Shown here: one piece after another, positions 1 to 7,223 of the stretch | Layout of the letters: each line of letters opens with the position of its first letter | Position numbering within the stretch: position 1 is the first letter of the stretch | Position numbers and translations under genes: made by a program | Assembly: GCF_018333215.1 (NCBI RefSeq) | Contig: NZ_BORO01000016.1 | Span: forward strand, 1-64,000 | Direction: 5' to 3' | Origin: Oceanobacillus sp. J11TS1 | Lineage (GTDB): Bacteria; Bacillota; Bacilli; Bacillales; Amphibacillaceae | Length of the DNA: 64,000 bases | The notes under the pieces: generated by a model | The model's database searches: none | What the model saw: only the letters and a program-made list of their open reading frames with translations | What the model was told of the DNA's origin: nothing

Positions 1-137
1 TAAAGGTATTTTGATTTATACTTTGAGACATGGTAGGGTCTCCTTTCTTGATTTTTTGTCCAATTTCGAGGGTACCCTACCTCTTTTTTTATCTCAACTA
101 TTTTACACAAACTATTTTACGTCATCCAAAGGAGATT

Positions 138-192
138 CCATCTAGCTTTCCAATACAATACGTAGTTCCTTCTTGTTCTGTTTCTAATAAAT
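138..192. repeat. Direct repeat copy 1 (partner at 1738-1792)
   Basis: These 55 bases match 1738-1792 at 52 of 55 positions in the same orientation. On the minus strand both copies encode the peptide EQEGTTYCIGKLDG, so this is a leftover piece of the broken gene at 1677-1949. No transposon ends were seen around it. Confidence 0.75.
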
Positions 193-238
193 TAGAAGAA
201 TGTCGTGTTCCTAATAAATCTAAATAAAGCATACACGA

Positions 239-266
239 AATCCCCATCTGGAAACAGGTGGGGATT
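239..266 (+). terminator. Hairpin, possible intrinsic terminator
   Basis: Twelve-base arms (239-250 and 255-266) enclose a GAAA tetraloop, with one G-U pair. The following tract is T-rich but has no clean T-run. No intact gene lies just upstream, so it may belong to a lost gene. Confidence 0.45.
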
Positions 267-433
267 ATTTGACGCTTATTTTGGTAGGGAACTTTTTAGT
301 GATTATAAATAAAATTTATTTCTTGATTAAGTAGTATAAATTGCTAATAGCATTAGTAAAGCCAATCATTTATTTCTTTTTTGTTATATTATACACTTTG
401 TGGAGTTACACCTAATTAACAGTCTTTTACAAA

Positions 434-957
434 AACTTTGGTCTGCTTATCATTGCCAGGGCCATGGGAATGGGAATCGGTGTTTTTGTTGTGACAGCTT
501 ATAATTTATCATCGAAGCTGGCTTAGCCTGGTAAAGAAATAGGGGCAATAGCAAATATTGATACGGGTTATAATGCTCCCCTTGTTTTGGGAATTCCAAT
601 TGGACGAGTGATTGCTTCTGCTTACGATTGGCGGCGGAATATTGGTTTGTTAGCAATCGTAACTATCATCGTTATTTTTAAATTTATATCCTCTATGAAA
701 GGTGAAACGGTATTCCTTTGAGAAAACAATTGTCACTTCTTAAAGATAGCCGTATTGTCATCGCACTTAGTATCACGCTTTTCGTCTTTTTTGGCTACTC
801 TGTTCTTAACTCCTATATCGCTCCGTTCTTGGGGATTATAGATCTAAGTATTCCATTAGAAATGCTTTCTATAATCCCGGTACAGATATTAATTTATTTG
901 TATTTAATAAAGACTCATCTGAAATCGACCGACTGGTGTGATTTCGCAATTGGCTAA
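434..957 (+). pseudogene. Decayed MFS transporter
   Basis: The translated remains read like the middle of a major facilitator superfamily drug or sugar exporter. The frame from 434 gives FGLLIIARAMGMGIG, then an in-frame TAG near 524-526, then a further membrane stretch ending in SSMKGE. The reading frame then shifts at about 714-720, and a second frame (from TTG at 718) continues with KDSRIVIALSITLFVFFGYS and a second hydrophobic segment to the stop at 955-957. Both the start and the C-terminal half of the family are missing. At least one nonsense mutation and one frameshift show it is not functional. The substrate cannot be inferred. Confidence 0.75.
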
Positions 958-1480
958 GAGTTAACCATCCCAACCGACATAAGTATCCAAACGAAAAGCG
1001 TAAATTAGCGCATCGTAAATGGAAACACGTCCAAAACTAGGCAGATTCAAAAAGTTCAATAGTACAGGAAATAATGGAGAGGAGGATAAATTTTACGAAT
1101 TTACACAAAAAACCGGGAAAAGTGTTTTCCGAGCTAAAGATAGAAAAGGCAGCGGCATTTATCTGTGCGCTGAAGAAAAAATACGAAAGAAGCAATGGTC
1201 ACCTGAGGATACGCAAAAGTAAGCGAATTTATAATGACATCCCTTCTACAAAGGCCGTATACACTTGGAGTGATGCAAGATTACTAAAGGTAAGAAATAA
1301 TGATTAAGAGCTGAAGTATTACTCGCACTGACAGAACGGACAACACGCCCTGAAATCATTCGAAAGATAGCAGGCAAAAGTGCTCCAGAAATAATTAAGG
1401 TTTTAGGAACACTATTGGAGGAAATCCTAGAGCTTCAAGGTGCTTTCAAAAGCATTAAAGCAGATAATGGCTCCTGATCG
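958..1480 (+). pseudogene. IS30-type transposase remnant
   Basis: Pieces of an IS30-family DDE transposase lie in several frames. Around 1180-1215 is KKQWSPED, then in another frame IPSTKAVYTWSDARLLKVRN (about 1238-1297), then LALTERTTRPEIIRKI, and finally FKSIKADNGS before a stop near 1476. The segment ending ADNGS corresponds to the part of the catalytic core holding the second acidic residue. No N-terminal helix-turn-helix, no C-terminal third and no clear terminal inverted repeats were found. It is a dead insertion sequence consistent with the decayed state of the first 2.7 kb. Confidence 0.65.
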
Positions 1481-1577
1481 ATCAGGATAAGATATAGTTT
1501 AAACAGTTATTTATTGAATGATCTCTAATCCCAAATGCAGAATTTAAAGCCAAAAATGTGAAGAAAAATAATAAAAG

Positions 1578-1653
1578 GTAAGCACTCTTTATTCATTTAG
1601 CTAGATATACTTTCTTGTTATTTAGATAAAGTTACAGCAACCGGAGTGCTTAC
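1578..1653. repeat. 76-bp element with 10-bp terminal inverted repeats
   Basis: GTAAGCACTC (1578-1587) is exactly inverted at 1644-1653. The interior is AT-rich and non-coding. It could be the relic of a miniature element or of an insertion-sequence end; no target duplication was recognised. Confidence 0.35.
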
Positions 1654-1676
1654 ATAACGAAAATTTCTCTATAAAA

Positions 1677-1949
1677 TTAAAGTAACATTTGCAAATAAGT
1701 ACAAAACTGCTTCTTAACCCCTGTGTTCCAAGGAAATCCATCTAGCTTTCCAATACAATAGGTAGTACCTTCTTGTTCTTTTTCTAATAAATTTATAAGT
1801 TTAATTAATTCAGGGATAGCATGATACGATAGTATATAGATCATCAGAAAATACGTAACAGAAATTAATCTTTCTTGCATTTCTGCAATATATAATTGGT
1901 GGTTTAATTCTTTTGCTAATAACTCTTAGGCCTTTGGATCAGTAATCAT
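1677..1949 (-). pseudogene. Broken unknown gene of the mobile region
   Basis: Read from an ATG at 1949-1947, the frame begins MITDPKA and then meets a stop codon. It continues as ELLAKELNHQLYIAEMQERL and ends near 1677 after GKLDGFPWNTGVKKQF. The family is not recognised. The in-frame stop makes it a pseudogene unless translation restarts at the downstream ATG at 1880. A 55-bp piece of it is duplicated at 138-192. It is divergent from the XRE gene at 2059 and shares that gene's operator region, as expected of a regulator paired with the first gene of a mobile element. Confidence 0.55.
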
Positions 1950-1978
1950 GAAATCTCTCCTTTTATTTAAGATTAATT

Positions 1979-2034
1979 TGTACCTTTATAGGTACACTAT
2001 TAATGCGATTGTACTGTACGCTTTAGAGTACAGT
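1979..2034. promoter_or_regulatory. Two TGTAC-N8-GTACA operators
   Basis: TGTAC-N8-GTACA occurs at 1979-1996 and again at 2015-2032, exactly 36 bp apart. The second copy extends to ACTGTAC-N8-GTACAGT (2013-2034). They lie between the divergent broken gene and the XRE regulator, immediately upstream of the latter's ribosome binding site at 2041-2049. This fits autorepression by the XRE protein, which is an inference. Confidence 0.6.
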
Positions 2035-2058
2035 CAATACAAAAGGAGAGATTTAACA

Positions 2059-2277
2059 TTGAAAAAAGTACATTTGCAACTGAATCAATTACTACATTAT
2101 CATGACTTATCTATTACACAATTACATATTAAAACAGGCATTCGGCGTGCCACGCTTAGTGAACTGGCAAGTGGAAAGCGCCAACGAATTCAATTAGAAC
2201 ACATAGATAAAATTGTGAATGCCCTAGATATTAAAGATATGAATGAATTATTCCGTATTGAAGAAGATGTGAAATAA
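2059..2277 (+). CDS. Small XRE-family (Cro/CI-like) regulator
   Basis: This 72-residue protein is almost entirely one helix-turn-helix. ITQLHIKTGIRRATLSEL is the helix-turn-helix core, followed by an ASGKR turn and a closing helical segment ending in EEDVK. The TTG start at 2059 is chosen because AAAGGAGAG lies at 2042-2050; an upstream ATG at 1948 would give a longer frame but would run through the operators. Proteins of this size are DNA-binding repressors, often of mobile elements or toxin loci. Two inverted repeats just upstream are likely its own operators, and a terminator follows at 2292. It is the only intact gene in the decayed first 2.7 kb. Confidence 0.8.
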   Translation: MKKVHLQLNQLLHYHDLSITQLHIKTGIRRATLSELASGKRQRIQLEHIDKIVNALDIKDMNELFRIEEDVK

Positions 2278-2291
2278 CAAAAATAGTAGAA

Positions 2292-2330
2292 CAGCACGTA
2301 TTTAACATTACTTAATGAGAATACGTGCTG
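2292..2330. terminator. Hairpin after the XRE gene, probably bidirectional
   Basis: CAGCACGTATT (2292-2302) pairs perfectly with 2320-2330. It separates the convergent XRE gene and the fragment at 2337-2597. The T-run is weak. Confidence 0.6.
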
Positions 2331-2336
2331 CATTGT

Positions 2337-2597
2337 TCACTCTACACTAACCCAGTTTGTCTCTTTTTCTAAAGTCAATTCATACTGTGAAAACTGTGTT
2401 GCTTTTGTAGTTTCATCTAAATATTTCACTGTAACCCACACTTTAATTTGATTATCTATTTTTTGAAAAACTGGATTAATCAACTCTGAAAACGTATAGT
2501 CCTTCTCAATAACTGGTAAAGAATCATATTTTAATGCTTCTTCCATGAGCGCCTGAAAAAGTGACATCCTCAAAAGAAGGAGATTCGATGGAATCAC
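2337..2597 (-). pseudogene. C-terminal fragment, conjugation protein (TcpC-like)
   Basis: The 86-residue frame ends in VWVTVKYLDETTKATQ followed by YELTLEKETNWVSVE. That alternating beta pattern resembles the C-terminal NTF2-like domain of TcpC/ConC proteins, inner-membrane parts of Gram-positive conjugation machines. The first ten or so residues read poorly. The upstream minus strand continues in another frame (SIESPSFEDVTF), so a frameshift or rearrangement lies near 2570-2600, and no N-terminal membrane anchor is present. The family assignment rests on pattern only. It supports the view that this end of the window is the relic of an integrative element. Confidence 0.45.
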
Positions 2598-2706
2598 AAG
2601 GGACTGCCTGCAATCTCTTGTACCATGTCACATAATCGATTAATTTCTGAAATAGGTGTGTATTCATTGTGATTTTTCTATGAATAATTCAGGTATATGA
2701 TAATCA

Positions 2707-2745
2707 AAAATACCAAATTACTATAAAAGCGTGATTTGGTATTTT
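2707..2745 (-). terminator. Intrinsic hairpin, 12-bp perfect stem
   Basis: AAAATACCAAAT (2707-2718) pairs with 2734-2745. The arms begin and end in A/T runs, so it could work in either direction. Confidence 0.5.
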
Positions 2746-2825
2746 TATATGGAATTTATTAGTAATTATGAGAAATCTTCAAATTTTATTGCAAACTAAA
2801 ACATCTCATAAGCATTTAGAATTAG

Positions 2826-2854
2826 TTGACGTTAACGTTAATGTTAATTATAAT
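2826..2854 (+). promoter_or_regulatory. Promoter and palindrome upstream of merR
   Basis: TTGACG (2826-2831) and TATAAT (2849-2854) are separated by 17 bp. The spacer begins with the perfect palindrome TTAACGTTAA (2832-2841). Spacer palindromes are the usual target of MerR-type activators, so autoregulation is likely. Confidence 0.65.
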
Positions 2855-2884
2855 GTAGAACAGATTGCGTAAGGAGGAATTATT

Positions 2885-3316
2885 TTGAGTGAAGGAACTA
2901 TGAAAATAGATGAAGTCTCAAAACGAAGCGGTTTAAGTAAAAGAACTATTAGATATTATGAGGAAATTGGGATTATTCCGGAAACTTTGCGCAGTGACGG
3001 TGGATTTAGGTTATATACCATTAAACATATTGATCGCTTAAAACGAATTACGATGGCTAAAGATGTACTAGGTCTCTCTTTAAAAGAGTTACAAGAATTT
3101 TTAGGGCTTGAAGATGAATTAGAAAATCAAAGAGCTGAATATAGAAAAGTAGATGACCCAAAAAAACGTAAGGAAAAGCTAGCAGACATTTTGAAAACTG
3201 CGGATAAACAGATTACCATAATTGATCAAAAAATCGAGAATATCCACAGTATTAAGGCTGATCTTCTAGATTATAAAAAGCGAGCAAGTAAATTAATGGA
3301 CGAAATAACTGATTAA
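2885..3316 (+). CDS. MerR-family regulator of an efflux gene
   Basis: This 143-residue protein has an N-terminal winged helix-turn-helix (KIDEVSKRSGLSKRTIRYYE, then the wing at about residues 37-46). A dimerising coiled coil follows (about 65-140, rich in Lys, Glu and Leu). There is no sizeable effector domain, as is common in short drug-responsive MerR proteins. Translation starts at a TTG with AAGGAGGAAT just upstream. Such proteins distort a long-spaced or suboptimal promoter when a drug binds. It lies 120 bp upstream of a co-directional MFS exporter, which is its probable target. Confidence 0.85.
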   Translation: MSEGTMKIDEVSKRSGLSKRTIRYYEEIGIIPETLRSDGGFRLYTIKHIDRLKRITMAKDVLGLSLKELQEFLGLEDELENQRAEYRKVDDPKKRKEKLADILKTADKQITIIDQKIENIHSIKADLLDYKKRASKLMDEITD

Positions 3317-3436
3317 ATAATTGTATGGAATTATATACTGTTTAAAATCTCCATAGCTATTCGTTCATATAAATAAAACCTTCATTAAATACTCCTTTGA
3401 TTACGTAATGCTTAACTATAAGAGAAGAGGGTTATT

Positions 3437-4633
3437 ATGAATAATAACAATTTATGGAGTAAAAATTTTATTATTGTTTGTATATCTAATTTATTTTTAT
3501 ATTTAATACTCTATCTATTGTTTACCACCATTTCAGTATTTGCTATTGATGAATTTAATGCGAATACAAGTGAAGCGGGACTGGCAACGGGTATATTTAT
3601 TATTGGGGTCTTAATCGCACGTATCGTAGCAGGAAGATATGTTGATAGCTTTGGACCTAAAAAAATGCTTTATCTTGGATTGATATTAACTGTCATCACG
3701 ACATTTTGTTATTTTATAGTAAGTAACTTAATCCTGTTAGATATCGTACGTATTATACATGGATTTTCCCTTGGTACGGCAATTACCGGAACAGGAGCTA
3801 TTGTTGCACGCGTTGTTCCTGCGGATAAAAGGGGAGAAGGTATTGGCTATTTTGCTTTAAGTAATCCTCTAGGAGCCGGATTGGGGCCGCTTATTGGTAT
3901 GATGATTACGCAACATTTTTCTTTTAATGTAAACATTATTTTATGTGCAATTTTAGCTGTCGTCAGCTTTGGTTTCTCTTTCTTTTTAAAGGTCCCAGAA
4001 TTAGAGGTTACAGAGGAGCAATTAAAAGAATCCAAACAATTCAAGTTCACTAATTTCTTTGAACCTAAAGCTATTCCCATTGCATTTATTGCCCTTCTTG
4101 TAGGAACAGGATATGCGAGTATTATTTCCTTTTTAAATACTTTTGCTATTGAAATTGGTGTAGTTGAAATAGCAAGCTTTTTCTTTCTTTTTTATGCAAT
4201 TTCAACTGCTATATCCAGACCCTTTGTTGGAAAATGGTTTGATAAAAAAGGAGAAAATTTTGTTTTATATCCTGCATTCGTAGCACTTGCTATAGGTTTA
4301 ATAATTTTAAGTCAAGCTCAAACAGCTGGATGGTTTATTCTATTAGCAGGTGTTTTGGTTGGACTTGGGTATGGAACTTTTACAGCAAGCGGGCAAGCTA
4401 TTGCAGTTCAAGAATCGCCAACACACAGAAGCGGGCTTGCTACTTCAACGTTTTATATTTTTCTTGATGGTGGAGCTGGTATAGGACCAACATTATTAGG
4501 ATTATTTATACCTTTTATTGGATTTAACGGTTTGTATGTATTAATGGGCGTTCTTGTAGCTATAGCTGGTATATTATATATGTTATTACACGGTAGAAAA
4601 AAAGGGAAAGCATATATAAAGTCTAACATATAA
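3437..4633 (+). CDS. MFS efflux transporter
   Basis: This is a 398-residue integral membrane protein with about 12 hydrophobic segments. It has the MFS motif-A-like loop between helices 2 and 3 (GRYVDSFGPKKML, around residue 72-84) and a motif-C-like segment GIGYFALSNPLGAGLGPL in helix 5 (around residue 136-153), typical of drug:proton antiporters. The central cytoplasmic loop is at about 184-210. It is preceded by a MerR regulator, so an inducible multidrug or metabolite exporter is the best guess; the substrate cannot be read from sequence. The start has GAAGAGGG upstream. A strong terminator follows at 4664. Confidence 0.85.
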   Translation: MNNNNLWSKNFIIVCISNLFLYLILYLLFTTISVFAIDEFNANTSEAGLATGIFIIGVLIARIVAGRYVDSFGPKKMLYLGLILTVITTFCYFIVSNLILLDIVRIIHGFSLGTAITGTGAIVARVVPADKRGEGIGYFALSNPLGAGLGPLIGMMITQHFSFNVNIILCAILAVVSFGFSFFLKVPELEVTEEQLKESKQFKFTNFFEPKAIPIAFIALLVGTGYASIISFLNTFAIEIGVVEIASFFFLFYAISTAISRPFVGKWFDKKGENFVLYPAFVALAIGLIILSQAQTAGWFILLAGVLVGLGYGTFTASGQAIAVQESPTHRSGLATSTFYIFLDGGAGIGPTLLGLFIPFIGFNGLYVLMGVLVAIAGILYMLLHGRKKGKAYIKSNI

Positions 4634-4663
4634 AAAATGCTTATATGAAATTGAACTCAAATG

Positions 4664-4707
4664 AGGCTGTCGTAAAATGCATATCCTGCATTTTACGACA
4701 GCCTTTT
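4664..4707 (+). terminator. Strong intrinsic terminator after MFS gene
   Basis: Eighteen-base perfect arms (4664-4681 and 4687-4704) enclose a 5-base loop and are followed by a short T-run. Confidence 0.85.
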
Positions 4708-4971
4708 AAGTAAGCTAATATGTATGCCACTATCCAACGATTATGTTACATCTATTGAAATTTTTTACCTTTAAACGTGGTGAAAATATCAATAATAAAT
4801 GTGAGCAATGCAAAAATTAGTAATACATTTTGTAACCACGTATAGTGTAAGATACATAGCAGGGAAAGTTAACAGCCAATTACCTCTGTTAATTTTCCCT
4901 ATTATTATTTTCTTCATAAAGCAAACAATAAGGCGCTATTTTTAGTGTAATGCCTTAGCAACATTAAAACT

Positions 4972-5070
4972 ATGCGTAAAATAGTTCTCGAGGATTTAAC
5001 AAAAGCTAGTGACAGCAGCCTGGACTTTTGGGACAATGACATTGATGATGAGGTTTGGAACGATGTATAA
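4972..5070 (+). pseudogene. Remnant of a type II antitoxin
   Basis: This 32-codon frame begins MRKIVLEDLTKASDSS and ends FWDNDIDDEVWNDV. The acidic C-terminus, with a Trp-rich tail and a stop overlapping the next start (ATGTATAA), is what antitoxins placed before PemK/MazF toxins look like. The family's N-terminal DNA-binding part seems to be missing or out of frame. It is called from the pattern plus its neighbour, not from a full-length match. Confidence 0.5.
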
Positions 5071-5188
5071 TCAAGGAGATATTGTTTTAATACCAGTTCC
5101 ATTCAGTGATTTAAAACAAAAAAACAACGTCCTAGGCTCATTTATTTATCGCAATGAAATAAGAAATTGTTTGGATAAAGATGTCTGA
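5063..5188 (+). pseudogene. Truncated PemK/MazF-type toxin
   Basis: The frame starts MYNQGDIVLIPVPFSDL, which is the hallmark N-terminal strand of MazF/PemK endoribonucleases (family start YxxGDIVLVxFPFSDL). After about 18 residues the match is lost, and the frame stops at 41 residues instead of about 110. The RNA-cleavage core is therefore gone. It overlaps the antitoxin remnant by 8 bp. The locus is a dead toxin-antitoxin module. Confidence 0.65.
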
Positions 5189-5243
5189 GAAATCTATATT
5201 TCAATGAATCGAAATCTAAGTGTTAAAGAGTAGGAGATAGCGG

Positions 5244-5549
5244 ATGACAAAAGAATTTCAAAAATATAATAAAATAGTCCAGGCGAGATTTGGAACATAT
5301 GACGCCATGGTAGTATTACAGCTGCAGAAAAAGTTTGAGATGTCTCTTAAAGAAAATTTAAATAAAGAATTACATAGAGATGAAGCAAGATTTGAATTGA
5401 TTTTTAATCAAACGGATGGCTTGCTTGACTTGAATTTTGCCTTGAATTATGTAGATGGGTTTAAGGAGGAAATGTCATTAGAGGAAGCTTATCGGTTAAT
5501 TTATCGATTTCTATTTAAACTAGTAGGGAGAGTGGAAGAAAGTATGTGA
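5244..5549 (+). CDS. Hypothetical 101-residue protein
   Basis: The product is not recognised. It is a charged, soluble, mostly helical protein starting MTKEFQKYNKIVQARFGTYD and ending in a helix RLIYRFLFKLVGRVEESM. It has no signal peptide or membrane segment. The ribosome binding site AGGAGA lies 7-8 bp before the ATG, and codon use looks like that of real genes. It sits alone downstream of the toxin-antitoxin remnant, so it may be accessory. Confidence 0.6.
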   Translation: MTKEFQKYNKIVQARFGTYDAMVVLQLQKKFEMSLKENLNKELHRDEARFELIFNQTDGLLDLNFALNYVDGFKEEMSLEEAYRLIYRFLFKLVGRVEESM

Positions 5550-6137
5550 ATTAACAGTTAAATAGCATTTCATTTCTCTATTTTAGTAAACATTGTCGGT
5601 TAGGATACCATCGTTATACCAACACCAACAAAAGGAATACTAATAACGATAGCTTTAAATAGACGACTCCTTAGATTCCTCCAAGAAGTGACCATTTAGG
5701 CGCTTCTATCACATAAGAAATTTTCTCTTTTGCTAATGATTGGGAGACCAATTTTAAATCTGGATATAAAAATCATGGGAGAACAAGCATATAATAGAAA
5801 CCGCTTTAGTACTTTCAAACGGATACACTATTAAAATATCATCCTCCACAGGTGTCGGATTGTACTACTCACCACGGTTCTTTTGTAGATGATTTTATCA
5901 AGGACTATTCAGAGACATTCATATTTAGCGTTTGATATTAAGGAGAAGGCGTGTCACCTGGTTAAGCTTCATAAAAAGCCGAAATAAACTCTTATTTTAG
6001 CTTTCCAATTTATTAACATCTGTGGCACACTTTATATTAATTTTCATGTTTAGTTTTTAATACTTTCTGAAATTCTATCATATCAATGATATTGCACTAT
6101 ATTGTATTGGCTAAGTACGGAGAGGGAATAAGATCTA
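5550..6137. other. Gene-poor stretch, unassigned short frames
   Basis: No intact gene was found. Short open stretches such as VSDCTTHHGSFVDDFIKDYS (about 5850-5909) and FDIKEKACHLVKLHKK (about 5933-5980) look like decayed coding DNA, but no family was recognised. A possible Shine-Dalgarno tract at 6119-6127 leads into the next gene. Confidence 0.4.
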
Positions 6138-6542
6138 ATGCTTAAAAGTTTGGGGAAAGATTTTATGGAATTGGTTCAGGATTTCCATCAAGCTGTTTTC
6201 ATCGGAGCTGCGTGGTTAATAAATACAGTTGCTGAATGGGTTGTAAATACCGGGCTTGTAGAAGACCAATTAATGGCTTTCATTATCGTTATGACTACAT
6301 TTGTTTGTATATTTGCCGCTTTGGTTTTCCCGTCGCAGATTATAAAGGGACAAGTCAGAGGAAATCCAAATGGCGAAAATATCAGGGGACCAATGACTAT
6401 CCTAATAGTCATCTATTTGATAATTAAAATCATTTGGGATTTCTTTCGAAAACTTAAGGAAAACCGTTTATTTTTACTCAAGACCATATTTGTCATCAGT
6501 ACTATTGCGATTTTAGCTATGATCGGATATAGCAAAATGTAG
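6138..6542 (+). CDS. Hypothetical membrane protein
   Basis: This 134-residue protein has an amphipathic N-terminus (about 1-35), one clear membrane helix at about 47-67 (MAFIIVMTTFVCIFAALVF), a second at about 86-98 and a third at about 114-131. A polar GNPNGENIRG loop lies between the first two. The family is not recognised. No catalytic motif is visible. It stands alone between gene-poor stretches, and AGAGGG precedes the start at a rather long distance. Confidence 0.55.
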   Translation: MLKSLGKDFMELVQDFHQAVFIGAAWLINTVAEWVVNTGLVEDQLMAFIIVMTTFVCIFAALVFPSQIIKGQVRGNPNGENIRGPMTILIVIYLIIKIIWDFFRKLKENRLFLLKTIFVISTIAILAMIGYSKM

Positions 6543-7223
6543 TAAAACAATTCTAAAGCTTTTATTTCTAGTTGAATATTGCTTTAAAACAATGAAAAAA
6601 TCATTAATGACTTAATTTTAAATCAGTGGGAATAATGACAAAAACATAACCCCAAGTTTAAAATTCTGGATAACTTCTAGCGGCGGATATAACGTTAAGA
6701 CCTAAAAGTGGGGCATGTAGTCTAATTCTATGAAGACCTGCATTGGTACTCGTGTGTGTGCGTATGCCTTGGTTCCTCTTTATAGCTCATAAACACTTTT
6801 GTACCACGATTATTGGGTATCTTTTCCATTCCTTGAGAATATTGAAAGTGTCTTTATCTTACTTTTTTTTACAATTTAACGCACACTTGCTTAAGTTTTC
6901 CGTCCTATCAAGGAGGAACTCTCCAAATTTTTGTAGTAGAGCGTCTTATCAATAGACAGCATACCTATTTTAAAATCAATATTCTCCCACTAAATAGCGT
7001 CATTTTACCAATACCCGTGCAGATCAAATATACACAAAATAACCTTACAGGAAAATTCTACATTTCCTGTGGCTGCTAAAGTGTACATTTGATCTTGTCT
7101 AAGTTTCTTTAAATCTTAGTTCTAGCAGCCATCATAAGCTTTTTATCATATTTAGTTCTTTATTTGCGGATGGCACCTATTAAATAAAGTTTCATTTTAT
7201 AGTATTTCCTGCATTACACTTTA
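6543..7223. other. Gene-poor stretch with structured DNA
   Basis: No convincing gene was found. The only notable content is a set of interleaved inverted repeats at 7021-7130, listed separately. Confidence 0.5.
7021..7130. repeat. Interleaved inverted repeats (possible structured RNA)
   Basis: Three pairings are visible. 7021-7035 pairs with 7081-7095 (14 of 15). 7047-7054 pairs with 7063-7070 (ACAGGAAA/TTTCCTGT). 7071-7078 pairs with 7123-7130 (GGCTGCTA/TAGCAGCC). The first and third cross, so they would form a pseudoknot or be mutually exclusive. No downstream gene on the plus strand suggests a role; it lies 3' of zwf. Confidence 0.4.

Noticed and set aside
30-227. 65-codon plus-strand open frame at the window start
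   Set aside because: It is antisense to the duplicated gene piece at 138-192, has no ribosome binding site, and its sequence looks like a translation of non-coding DNA.
5850-5980. Possible IS3-type transposase piece in the 5.5-6.1 kb stretch
   Set aside because: The stretch after VSDCTTHHGSF does not keep the DDE motif order, so the resemblance is too weak to call.
6743-6955. 70-codon open frame between the membrane-protein gene and zwf
   Set aside because: No ribosome binding site, no family-like composition, Phe/His/Cys-rich sequence typical of chance frames.
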